Of a stretch of DNA of 64,000 nt, positions 50,876-59,237 are shown in pieces (position 1 is the stretch's first letter; each line of letters starts with the position of its first letter). A program made the position numbers and the translations under genes. Below the pieces are notes generated by a model, which was not told where the DNA came from, searched no databases, and was given only the letters and a program-made list of their open reading frames with translations. Source of the DNA: Lysinibacillus macroides (GTDB lineage: Bacteria; Bacillota; Bacilli; Bacillales_A; Planococcaceae); the NCBI RefSeq assembly GCF_001281525.1, contig NZ_LGCI01000005.1:690554-754553 (forward strand). Reading direction: 5' to 3'.

Positions 50876-51862
50876 ATGAAGCAGTATATAGAAAAGCGAA
50901 TTATGCTATGGGGGAGTTTCCTCTTAATGCTATTGGTATTAGTGGCATGTAGTAACAACGCATCTGACTCACAGGAAAAGGAAAACGAGAAAGCAGCTCA
51001 ATCTGATGTACAAGCAGAGGAAAGTGAGACAACTGTTCCATATACAACGATTACAGGTGAACAGGTTGAAATACCTGCAGATCCAAAAAGAGTGGTTTAT
51101 ATTGGTCAGACGATTGGTGATTTCTTGGCGATGGATATTCCGGTTGTTGGTAATAACCTCCCCCAAGATTCTCCTAGTTACTATGAAGGCAAACTTGAAG
51201 GGATCGTTGATATTGGAAATCCTGCTAACTTAGAGACGATTCTGACTTTAAAACCTGATCTGATTATTAATGGTTATTATAAGGCAGATCCAAATCTTAA
51301 TGAAGAATTATCAAAAATTTCCACTATTATTCCCTTCAACCCAGCTCTTCCTTATACAGAACGTGTAAAGGAGATGGGGAATATCCTAGGTAAACAGGAA
51401 GAGGTAGCTCAATTGCTTGCTAAGTTTGAAACAGAGTCTAAAGAAATGTTTGACAAGTTTCAATTAACAGAAGGGGAAACCGCAACAGTTTTCTATCAGC
51501 TAGGAAAGACGCTTTATGTTATGGGTGATCGTAGCCTAGGTGCTATTATTTATGGGAAAAATGGCTTTGCTGTCCCACCAGCAGTACAAAAGAATATTAT
51601 TGATGTAGAAGGGGTATCTTTCCTAGAGGTTTCCGAAGAGGTGCTTCCTGAGTTTGCTGGTGATCATTTGTTTGTAATTGTACAAGAGGATAGTGAAAGT
51701 GAAGCAGAAGCTGATCGGCTGCTACAAAGCCCGATATGGGGAACTTTGCCTGCTGTCAAAAAGGGAAAAGTTTATGTTGTTCCTAATGAATGGAATACAG
51801 ATAATTTATTAGCTTTGAAGCAATTGTTCCAAAAGCTACCAGAGTGGATGCGCAAACAGTAA
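50876..51862 (+). CDS. Iron-siderophore substrate-binding lipoprotein
   Basis: A 328-residue FecB/FeuA-type lipoprotein: lipobox LVLVACSNN, acidic linker, then VEIPADPKRVVYIGQTIGDFLAM, LETILTLKPDLIINGYY, and AVKKGKVYVVPNEW near the end. GAAAGGGG precedes the ATG. It is under a Fur box and is followed by a Btr-like regulator gene under its own Fur box. No permease or ATPase gene is adjacent, so it must share those of another uptake system. Confidence 0.9.
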   Translation: MKQYIEKRIMLWGSFLLMLLVLVACSNNASDSQEKENEKAAQSDVQAEESETTVPYTTITGEQVEIPADPKRVVYIGQTIGDFLAMDIPVVGNNLPQDSPSYYEGKLEGIVDIGNPANLETILTLKPDLIINGYYKADPNLNEELSKISTIIPFNPALPYTERVKEMGNILGKQEEVAQLLAKFETESKEMFDKFQLTEGETATVFYQLGKTLYVMGDRSLGAIIYGKNGFAVPPAVQKNIIDVEGVSFLEVSEEVLPEFAGDHLFVIVQEDSESEAEADRLLQSPIWGTLPAVKKGKVYVVPNEWNTDNLLALKQLFQKLPEWMRKQ

Positions 51863-51959
51863 AAATTGTATCCGTCCAATCAATTTTTAAACCGCTAGTA
51901 TTCTAAATAGCACATACTCGAACAATCGTTGATAGTGGGTCATTATATGTTACAATTAT

Positions 51960-51978
51960 GATAATGAGAATCATTTTC
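51960..51978 (+). promoter_or_regulatory. Fur box upstream of Btr-like gene
   Basis: GATAATGAGAATCATTTTC matches 17 of 19 positions of the Fur consensus. It ends 20 bp before the start codon. Confidence 0.85.
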
Positions 51979-51997
51979 AATGTTTGGAGAGTTGCTT

Positions 51998-53665
51998 ATG
52001 AATCTGACATCCTTATATATTAGACTACAACACTATGATCGATTTCAAGTTGATCGAATAATGTCAGCTACTAGCCATAATGAGGGAATAAATAATCATG
52101 AAACAAATTTATGCACATTATTGATAGCACTCAGTCCTGCCATACGACTGTATGTAGACAAAATGGCAATCGATCTACGACAAGGAAGCTGCACGCTCAT
52201 TTTACCTATACAAAGCTACACGGTAGAGTCAAGTAACAAAGAGGCACAGCTTGCTCGCTTTACCTTTGAAATCTTTGAAGTAGAAGGAATGACTTTGAAC
52301 CGAATTGCTCATCCACCCCTGCTTCATGGTTATCCCTATCATCTGCTGTTTTCTCAAGTCAAGCAGGTATTAGGAAATGAAGCATCGAACAATAATCAAT
52401 TTTGTTCCTCTCTATCCGCATTAGAAATGGCCATGTTGCAAGGTAGACTTCAGCAAATACTAGCTATGATGGTTCAGTTAGATGAACAAGCTAACCAGTT
52501 ACAGCACGAAGAAAAGACAAAATTGGTTCAACAAACTGTACAGTACATAGAACAGCACTATGATGAGGACTTGACAGTTGAACAATTAGCTAACATGGCT
52601 GGAATGGTAAGATGGCAATATAGTCAAAAGTTTAAAATATTGACCGGTAAAAAGCCGACGGATTATTTGACTCATGTACGTATAAACCAGGCAAAAAAAA
52701 TTCTAAGTAATTCAACTGAGCCATTGAGAAAAATAGCTCGACAAATTGGGTTTAAGGATGAATATTATTTTAGTCGATGCTTTCATAAATTAACCGGAAA
52801 CACCCCACGTGAATATGCAAACATTCAACTTCATACTCCAGAAAGAACAGTTATCGATTCATTTGGTAGAAAGATTCATGTTCCTAAAGATGCAACACGT
52901 ATTGTGACTGATGGCAAATTTACACTTGGGGAATTACTTGTTCTAGGCATACCTCCTATAGGGGCGGCCATCTCAATCATGAAAGATAACGTGGTTTATC
53001 ACAATAAATTAAGGAACATTCATAGTATTGGGCATTGGGTAGATCCGGATAAAATCGCACAGCTGCAGCCAGAGTTATTATTGCTTAGCTATTTTCATCC
53101 TGAACATGATTTGCAGAAACTAGATGCGATTGCTCCTACTATTATACTGAATAGCAAGTTTAGTCTATTTGAGCGGTTACGATATATCGCTAAACTATTT
53201 GAACGGAGTAAAGCGGCAGAGAAGTGGATTTCTACATATGAGAACAAAGTAAGATTGGTACGTAGGCAATTAGCAGATGTTTATGTTGCTGGGGAGACGG
53301 CTACTGTTTATCTCAAGTTAGATACTAAATATTATGTTATGTGTCAGACTGGATTGGCTGCAAGCTTGTATGAATCTCTTGGCTTTCGTCCTACTCCTAA
53401 GGTAATGCAGCTAATCGAGCAAGGGCAAGCATGGATAGAAATTCAGCAGCATCAAATAAATCACTATGCTGGAGAGCGTAATTTTATCTTAGCTTCTCCT
53501 CAAGAATTACAAACGATTGCTCACTGTCCACAGATCGCCACTTTAGCCGATTTAACTCCCAGTAAAACACATTTCGTAGATTTTATATGGAATCATTGTG
53601 ATCCGATCACACGTGAGCGGTTGTTAGAGATATTGCCATATATTTTTAAGAAGAAAATGATGTAA
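51998..53665 (+). CDS. btr: AraC-family regulator with siderophore-binding domain (Btr-like)
   Basis: A 555-residue protein with three parts: an N-terminal effector region of about 170 residues, an AraC double helix-turn-helix at about residues 180-275 (DEDLTVEQLANMAGMVRWQYSQKFKILTG, PLRKIARQIGFKDEYYFSRCFHKLTGNTPREY), and a C-terminal FeuA/FecB-like binding domain (VIDSFGRKIHVPKDATRIV, PELLLLSYFHPEHDLQKLDAIAPTIIL). B. subtilis Btr, the bacillibactin-dependent activator of feuABC, has this AraC-plus-binding-protein design. TGGAGAG selects ATG 51998. It probably activates the neighbouring binding-protein gene when its ferri-siderophore is present. Confidence 0.88.
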   Translation: MNLTSLYIRLQHYDRFQVDRIMSATSHNEGINNHETNLCTLLIALSPAIRLYVDKMAIDLRQGSCTLILPIQSYTVESSNKEAQLARFTFEIFEVEGMTLNRIAHPPLLHGYPYHLLFSQVKQVLGNEASNNNQFCSSLSALEMAMLQGRLQQILAMMVQLDEQANQLQHEEKTKLVQQTVQYIEQHYDEDLTVEQLANMAGMVRWQYSQKFKILTGKKPTDYLTHVRINQAKKILSNSTEPLRKIARQIGFKDEYYFSRCFHKLTGNTPREYANIQLHTPERTVIDSFGRKIHVPKDATRIVTDGKFTLGELLVLGIPPIGAAISIMKDNVVYHNKLRNIHSIGHWVDPDKIAQLQPELLLLSYFHPEHDLQKLDAIAPTIILNSKFSLFERLRYIAKLFERSKAAEKWISTYENKVRLVRRQLADVYVAGETATVYLKLDTKYYVMCQTGLAASLYESLGFRPTPKVMQLIEQGQAWIEIQQHQINHYAGERNFILASPQELQTIAHCPQIATLADLTPSKTHFVDFIWNHCDPITRERLLEILPYIFKKKMM

Positions 53666-53916
53666 TTAGAGGTTTAGCCTTATAAAAGATACATCCCTAG
53701 TATGTGAAGCGTTATCTTGTCTACTCTTCATTAAGGTTTGATAAAAATCATCTACTTAAAGTTAAACTTATGAAAAATTGTACTTAAACTAACGTAGCAG
53801 TGTAAACGTAAATATTTTTAAAAATATGGGGACAATCACTCTTATTACGTTTACATCTATCGGATCGGGAGTTGTGAAATAAAAAGGCATTTGGCTTCTT
53901 GAGATTAGTTAAAAAC
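53666..53916. other. Gene-free stretch
   Basis: No gene or clear repeat is seen between the Btr-like gene and the promoter at 53917. Confidence 0.45.
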
Positions 53917-53945
53917 TTGACAAAAAAATTTATTTATGCTATAAT
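53917..53945 (+). promoter_or_regulatory. Consensus sigma-A promoter
   Basis: TTGACA at 53917-53922 and TATAAT at 53940-53945 match the consensus at all twelve positions with the optimal 17-bp spacer. It is the strongest promoter I see in the window and points at the terminator and methyltransferase gene that follow. Confidence 0.85.
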
Positions 53946-53971
53946 TTACATTTATTAAAATAAAATATATA

Positions 53972-54006
53972 ATAGGATTCTCCTGGCCAGGGGAATCCTA
54001 TTTTTT
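53972..54006 (+). terminator. Intrinsic terminator in the methyltransferase leader (possible attenuator)
   Basis: ATAGGATTCTCC pairs with GGGGAATCCTAT (one G-T pair) around TGGCCA and is followed by TTTTTT. It begins about 20 bp after the expected transcription start and ends 26 bp before the methyltransferase ATG, so full-length mRNA requires read-through. Confidence 0.85.
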
Positions 54007-54032
54007 GTTTTAAAATGAAGGAGCGTGTTTAT

Positions 54033-54135
54033 ATGAAGAAAGGTGAGTCAAGTTTAACTTCATTAATATCAGCTTTTGGCAGATCCTATCATAGTCAATT
54101 TGATACCCCTAAAATTTTTAATGATTATCTATATA
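54033..54135 (+). pseudogene. SAM-dependent methyltransferase, N-terminal part cut off by IS630 element
   Basis: It starts at ATG 54033 with GAAGGAG nine bases upstream and encodes KKGESSLTSLISAFGRSYHS and QFDTPKIFNDYLY, the N-terminus of a leucine-carboxyl-methyltransferase-like (PPM1/LCMT) SAM enzyme. After the insertion point it reads KLN and stops at 54146. The rest is at 55257-56084. Confidence 0.85.
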
Positions 54136-54208
54136 AATTGAACTAAAGCTTCTATCTCCTTCAAAATGGGTAAAGAATACAAACTTATTGTCGAAAGGAT
54201 GATCCCAC

Positions 54209-54724
54209 ATGTTACGCAATGAACAACGAGAAGAACTTCAAACGGCGATGCGACAAACAAAGGATAAGCGACTATTTGAGCGGTATCAGACTGTATTTCT
54301 ACACCTTGAAGGAAAAAATAACGTTGAAATTGCGATGATCATTCAACGCAATCGAGCAACTGTTGGTGAATATATTAAAGCCTATAAAAAAGAAGGCATA
54401 ACAGGTTTACGCATGGGGATTTCTACAGGTAAACCACATCGTTTGACCATCGAACAACGTGCTGAGTTGGCTGAGATTGTCACAACGAAAACGCCTGCTG
54501 ATGTGGGATTTGCACCGTATACGAATTGGACGCTCGCGTTACTCGTTTCACTCGTGAAACGTGAATGGGCTGTGTCCTATTCTTTACGTGGCATGTCTAA
54601 ATTATTAGAACGCATGCAATTTAGTCATACGCGCCCTACCTATACGTTGGCGAATGCGGACCCAGAAAAGCAAAAAACATTTAAAGAAGAAACATTTCCT
54701 GCTTTAAAAAAAGCTATTGTATGA
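54209..54724 (+). CDS. IS630-family transposase, first reading frame (DNA-binding part)
   Basis: A 171-residue protein with the N-terminal helix-turn-helix of IS630 transposases (RYQTVFLHLEGKNNVEIAMIIQRNRATVGEYIKAYKKEGITGL) and a second HTH-like part (YSLRGMSKLLERMQFSHTRPTY). It ends at TGA 54722, just after an A7 run (54706-54712). The catalytic domain is in the next frame. Confidence 0.88.
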   Translation: MLRNEQREELQTAMRQTKDKRLFERYQTVFLHLEGKNNVEIAMIIQRNRATVGEYIKAYKKEGITGLRMGISTGKPHRLTIEQRAELAEIVTTKTPADVGFAPYTNWTLALLVSLVKREWAVSYSLRGMSKLLERMQFSHTRPTYTLANADPEKQKTFKEETFPALKKAIV

Positions 54725-55247
54725 GGAAATCGATCACCTTCTCTTTCAAGATGAGTCCATGATTCGTGACTACCAAGCCATTCAAAAGTCATGGTTTCCA
54801 AAAGGGAAACAGCGTCAAATCCCCACATACGGTAAGCATCAAGGCGTGAAATTAATCGGTACGTTAAATTATGAAACAGGTGAAATCTTCTGCGTCGAAG
54901 AAGAGAAATACGATGCAGAAGTCTTCCTGCGTTTCTTAGAAAAAGTCATTGCTCATTACCCAAATGGAAAAATTGTCATGATCCTCGATAACGCTCGCAT
55001 TCATCATGCGAAGCTCATTCAGCCTTTTTTAAAGCTGCATCAAAATCGATTACAACTGGTGTTTTTACCACCTTACAGCCCGCAATTGAATTTAATTGAG
55101 GGGCTATGGAAATGGTTGAAAGACAGCGTCATTCATAATGTCTTTTTTTCAAGTACATCGCAAATCAAACTCGCTGTTCGTGAATTTATCCGTTGTCAAA
55201 GTGAAGATACACAAGGTATAATCGACCGACTTTGTGTTAGGTTCTAA
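54717..55247 (+). CDS. IS630-family transposase, second reading frame (DDE domain)
   Basis: A 176-residue catalytic part: first Asp in LLFQDESMIRDY, second in KIVMILDNARIHHA, and Glu in LNLIEGLWKWLKD, with PPYSPQLN in front, as usual for IS630/Tc1-mariner enzymes. The open frame begins at a TTG overlapping the end of the first frame. A fused protein would need a +1 shift or the loss of one A from the A7 tract, which gives ALKKLLYEEIDHLLFQDES. Either programmed slippage or a disabling single-base change explains this. Confidence 0.88.
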   Translation: MYEEIDHLLFQDESMIRDYQAIQKSWFPKGKQRQIPTYGKHQGVKLIGTLNYETGEIFCVEEEKYDAEVFLRFLEKVIAHYPNGKIVMILDNARIHHAKLIQPFLKLHQNRLQLVFLPPYSPQLNLIEGLWKWLKDSVIHNVFFSSTSQIKLAVREFIRCQSEDTQGIIDRLCVRF

Positions 55248-55256
55248 AGTTCAATC

Positions 55257-56084
55257 TATATAGATAAAAATTTAATTTCACAAAAAGAATTTAATAACAT
55301 TAAAGAGAATATGGTTCAAGGCATACATTTCTTCAACAAAGATATCGCGCAAAAATTTAACGGGGATACAGAAGAAATATTAAAATGGATTACACAGATT
55401 CAACTTTCTCCAACACCTCTGGCACGTGCTGCCTATTGTGAAAAAGTATTACTTAATGAAATGATGTTAGGGTTAAAACAATATGTCATACTTGGTGCCG
55501 GGTTAGATACTTTTAGTTTTCGACATCCAGAATTGGAAAACACCTTAGAGATATTCGAAATTGATTATCCTTCCACACAGGAATTTAAGAAGAAAAGATT
55601 AGATGAAGCTAATGTTAAAATTCCGTGTAATCTTCATTTTGTTTCTATGGACTTCACTAAAAAGTTTTCCTATCAAAATCTAAAAGATGAAGGATTTGGT
55701 CATCAAAAAACTTTCTTTAGCCTTTTAGGTGTTTCTTATTATTTAACGAAAGAAGAAATGACAAGTTTAATAGATAATTTATTCGCCAAAGTCCCATCAG
55801 GAAGTTCCATCGTTTTTGACTATGCAGACGAAAAACTCTTTGATGAAAAGGGAATCTTTAATAGAGTTGAAAATATGATAAAAATGGCTTCGGCAAGTGG
55901 CGAACCAATGAAGTCATGCTTTTCTTATTATGAAATGGAGAGAATGTTAGAAAAAGCTGGTTTACTCATTTATGAACATCTATCACCTAGTAAAATTAAT
56001 GAACTGTATTTTGACAATCGACAAGACTACCTATCAGCCTTTGAAACCATTCACTATATTCATGCTGTAAAAAAACATAATTAA
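55257..56084 (+). pseudogene. SAM-dependent methyltransferase, C-terminal part cut off by IS630 element
   Basis: The frame is open from the insertion junction (YIDKNLISQKEFNNIKE) and contains the SAM-binding turn YVILGAGLDTFSFRHPEL, FEIDYPSTQEFKKKRL, NLHFVSMDF and FFSLLGVSYYLTKEEM. These are marks of the LCMT-like methyltransferase family (Ppm1/TcmP type) that methylates small molecules or carboxylates. With the N-terminal part at 54033-54135 it would make about 310 residues. A start at ATG 55311 could give an N-truncated protein lacking about 50 residues; function is doubtful. Confidence 0.85.
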
Positions 56085-56610
56085 AGATACTTATGCTTTA
56101 AAAGAATGTATCTGTTAAGTGACCAAATAATTTTTTGAAAATATATTTTTATCTATTTTATTGCAAAGCAGATAAATACAATTTTTTTAATATAGTGACT
56201 ATAGAAACAACTTTATCCAGTAGTAACAAAAGATTTGCAGGCGAAAGTGAAGTAGCATTTATAGGCTATAAGATTCCCATTTCAAACCAATAGGGACAAA
56301 CACTCTGTAAAAACAAAGGTTAAGGCTAACACGACAAGCGTTTTCATAGGATGTGAAGTTCTTAGCTTGTGTGCCTCTATTACCAATCAGTGGGAGACAG
56401 GTGAAAACTCCCACTGTCCTTTATAAAAGTGATGAAATAGATTTGAATTTTAAAAGTGCTTAGAATAATTAAATACATAAAAAGAAGAAAAAGGTATTTA
56501 CTTCTTTTTTATATACTGTATACTTATTTGTAATAAATTACTATAATTAGATAAAATTATTTCATTAACTTTAATGTGTGAAAAGTTTTTAGAAACGAGA
56601 GGAGTATAAG
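56085..56610. other. Gene-free stretch with two hairpins
   Basis: No supported gene. AGTGGGAG and CTCCCACT near 56390-56418 form an 8-bp stem, and AAAAAGAAG with CTTCTTTTTT near 56478-56512 forms a terminator-like hairpin in front of the SDR gene. Confidence 0.45.
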
Positions 56611-57390
56611 GTGAAAAACAAAACTGTTTTATTGACTGGGGCTAGCGAGGGGATAGGATTGGAATTAGCAAAAATATTTGCCGAAAATGGGAATAAACTT
56701 ATTCTGATTGCTCGAAACCATAAAAAACTAGTTGAGGTTTCCAAAATGCTAAGTTCACTAACAGAAGTAATTATAATCAACAAAGATTTATCAAAAATAG
56801 GAGCAGCAAAGGAAATTTATGATGAAATAACACGAAAGGGCGAACAAATTGATATTCTTGTTAATAATGCTGGGATGGGATTGCAAGGGTATTTTCATCA
56901 ACTTTCAGAACGAGAACAGCTATGTATGATTCAGTTGAATATAATGGCTTTAACTGAGCTTACGCATTTATGTACACAGGATATGCTGAAAAATGGCTTT
57001 GGTCGAATAATGAATATAGCTTCTATTTCATCTTTTATTGCTACTCCAAGTATGGCTGTTTATGGAGCAACTAAAGCTTATGTTTTGTCTTTTTCAGAGG
57101 CATTACATATAGAACTTCAGAACAAAGGAGATTTTGTTGTAACGGTTGTATGTCCAGGACCTACTAAAACAAATTTTTCTAAAAATAATAGTATGAAACA
57201 ATTAAATCAAGTAACAAATATTGTTGGTACTAAATCAAAAAAAGTTGCTGAAATAGCTTACCGTTCTTTAGAGAAGAAAAAAAATACCAATATTCCGGGT
57301 ATACGTTACAAAGTTGCTATAATGAGTATGAAATTCCTACCAAGAAGTATCGTTCAATTTTTTATTGGTAAATTAATGCTTAGTAAATAA
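56611..57390 (+). CDS. Short-chain dehydrogenase/reductase
   Basis: A 259-residue classical SDR. The cofactor turn is TGASEGIGLELAKIFAENG, followed by NNAG (in LVNNAGMGLQGYF), and the catalytic Ser and YxxxK are in IASISSF and YGATKAYVLS. Substrate unknown; the layout resembles the DltE-like/YqjQ group of broad reductases. It starts at GTG with GAGAGGAG upstream. Monocistronic, in a gene-poor region. Confidence 0.88.
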   Translation: MKNKTVLLTGASEGIGLELAKIFAENGNKLILIARNHKKLVEVSKMLSSLTEVIIINKDLSKIGAAKEIYDEITRKGEQIDILVNNAGMGLQGYFHQLSEREQLCMIQLNIMALTELTHLCTQDMLKNGFGRIMNIASISSFIATPSMAVYGATKAYVLSFSEALHIELQNKGDFVVTVVCPGPTKTNFSKNNSMKQLNQVTNIVGTKSKKVAEIAYRSLEKKKNTNIPGIRYKVAIMSMKFLPRSIVQFFIGKLMLSK

Positions 57391-58260
57391 GTAAAGGTTA
57401 ATAGATAATTTAAATTTTTAAAATAGAGTTAGTTGTATGAATAACTAACTTAACATTTATTCATTAATTAGAAGTAAATCAGAGGGAATTTTGTGACAAA
57501 TCTTATAGAAAGGGAAAGTAGATATTGAAATTGATTATAGCAACTGGAGATTTAATATAATAACCTATTTATCACCAAATCCAAAAAAGGCAAATTACTT
57601 TTAGCCATAATTAAATACATAGTGGAGGCGTTTTTTATACATTAAATAGTGTAATGCCTAAATTAGAGCTTCAAATATAGGGCTTGCATCAATCACTTAA
57701 AGTGGTGTAAGCAGGGTATGGCATGACTTTAGCACCGTCCTATAGTGTGATAGAAAGTATAGTAAATGGAAAACTAGCTTGAGTGTACGGCGAATACAGG
57801 CAGAAATTCAGCAAAGTTTATGTATATGTATGCGCAAATTAGATATAGTGGAGCATTCTTTTATTCAATATTTACAATAACATTTAAACGCTATGATTTA
57901 TAAGTTTTTACTTCTCGCGACTGTTGTTAGAGTGTTGTATTAAGTGAATCGGTAAAATTCTTTATGATAGAAAGTTTTTAACGCTATTCCAAGGGCATGA
58001 TCAATTGTGGATATAAAGTAATATACAAATTTATTTGCCATAGATGCGAATAAATTGACATGAGAAGCTGTTGTACAACCATGAAGCTTATAACTTACAT
58101 GTTCTAAAACTATTTGCAAACATGTTGATCACTATCATTAATAATAAAAAAGTTGGGTAAATCGTAGAAACAGCGAATTCTCAGTTTTAACACTTGAGGT
58201 AATCCTTATTTTTCCCTCTACTAAAAATAATTTTATTCTATTTATATTGCTACATTAATG
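57391..58260. other. Gene-free stretch of about 870 bp
   Basis: No supported gene on either strand. A hairpin AGTTAGTT/AACTAACT follows the SDR gene near 57427-57450. The remainder is AT-rich and full of stops, probably decayed sequence at the edge of the zinc island. Confidence 0.5.
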
Positions 58261-58283
58261 AAAATAGTAATGATTACTATTTT
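58261..58283 (+). promoter_or_regulatory. Zur box upstream of folE2
   Basis: AAAATAGTAAT and ATTACTATTTT form a perfect palindrome around a central G, about 70 bp before folE2. It has the layout of the B. subtilis Zur site (AAATCGTAAT-N-ATTACGATTT), with A/T in place of C/G at the fifth arm positions. The same pattern recurs at 59819 and 63840. Confidence 0.85.
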
Positions 58284-58353
58284 CTTTTATGTTACCATAT
58301 AAAAGTATTAAAAATTAACTTAAATTTGATAAGTGTTGAAAAGGAGTTCGTGA

Positions 58354-59220
58354 ATGTTGAAAGTAGATACGATTAATCACAAGCTGAAAACTCTATTTCA
58401 TAGTGATGAAGCTTTTCTAAATCAGCAAGAAGGCTTAAAGGATGTGCAGCAGCAAAAGGGGAATTTTGAGTTTGACATTCAAGAAGTAGGGATATCGAAT
58501 GTCAAATTACCGATTATTTTAAAAGAACAAGAGAGATTACAGACTCCTTTAGCAACAATCAAACTGACAACATCTTTAAAAAGCAATGAGCGGGGTACAC
58601 ATATGAGCCGGCTTATTCAAAATCTCGAACTATATTTAGCAAAGCCATTGACACTGCCATTAGTAAAAGAATTAGTCCAACAAATAGCACGTTCGTTAGC
58701 ACAAGAGCGTGTTGATTTAGCAATTGATTTTCCATGGGTCTTTGACACAACTAGCCCTGTTATGCAATTAACAAGCACGCAGCATGCTAATCTACAGCTA
58801 AACATTAGCTACGATAGTCCCCAGACAATGGAGCTATGGGTTGTGATGAAAATAGGCGTCACAACGCTATGTCCATGCTCTAAAGAAATAAGTATGTATG
58901 GTGCACATAATCAGCGTGGCTTTATTACAATGCAAGCGAAGGTAGATGAAACAGCAATTAGTGACAACTGGAAACATGACTTAAAAAACATTGCTTTATC
59001 GAATGCCAGCGCCCCTATTTATAATGTCTTAAAACGTGAGGATGAGAAATTTGTGACGGAGGAAGCCTATCAAAATCCAAGGTTTGTTGAAGATTTAGCG
59101 CGATTGGTGGCAGCGGATTTGGAAGAAGTACACTGGATTAAACATTATAAAGTGACTTGTGAAAATGAAGAATCCATTCATTTACACAATGCAATTGCTG
59201 TCATTGAAAGCAATAAATAA
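58354..59220 (+). CDS. folE2: GTP cyclohydrolase FolE2 (type IB)
   Basis: A 288-residue GTP cyclohydrolase IB. It makes 7,8-dihydroneopterin triphosphate from GTP, the first step of folate synthesis, and works with metals other than zinc, unlike FolE. The catalytic Cys region is TTLCPCSKEISMYGAHNQRG, with DVQQQKGNFEFDIQEVGI near the N-terminus and the C-terminal VTCENEESIHLHNAIA, all typical. AAAAGGAG precedes the ATG. A Zur box is upstream and dcd follows after 17 bp, so both are made under zinc limitation. Confidence 0.93.
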   Translation: MLKVDTINHKLKTLFHSDEAFLNQQEGLKDVQQQKGNFEFDIQEVGISNVKLPIILKEQERLQTPLATIKLTTSLKSNERGTHMSRLIQNLELYLAKPLTLPLVKELVQQIARSLAQERVDLAIDFPWVFDTTSPVMQLTSTQHANLQLNISYDSPQTMELWVVMKIGVTTLCPCSKEISMYGAHNQRGFITMQAKVDETAISDNWKHDLKNIALSNASAPIYNVLKREDEKFVTEEAYQNPRFVEDLARLVAADLEEVHWIKHYKVTCENEESIHLHNAIAVIESNK

Positions 59221-59237
59221 CGTAAGGTGGGGGATAG

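Larger units (their letters stand above)
54136..55256 (+). mobile_element. IS630-family insertion sequence (about 1121 bp)
   Basis: The ends ATTGAACT (54137-54144) and AGTTCAAT (55248-55255) are inverted repeats, extended by further partial matches. Both flanks read TATA, consistent with the TA target of IS630/mariner-type elements. Taking out 1125 bp (element plus TATA) rejoins the methyltransferase in frame, whereas removing a TA-only duplication would not, so either the duplication is TATA or the TA-rich flank has changed by a unit. Confidence 0.9.

Noticed and set aside
56390-56420. End of an IS605-type element (GTGGGAG/CTCCCAC hairpin)
   Set aside because: Only one short hairpin is present, with no tnpA, tnpB or second end nearby.
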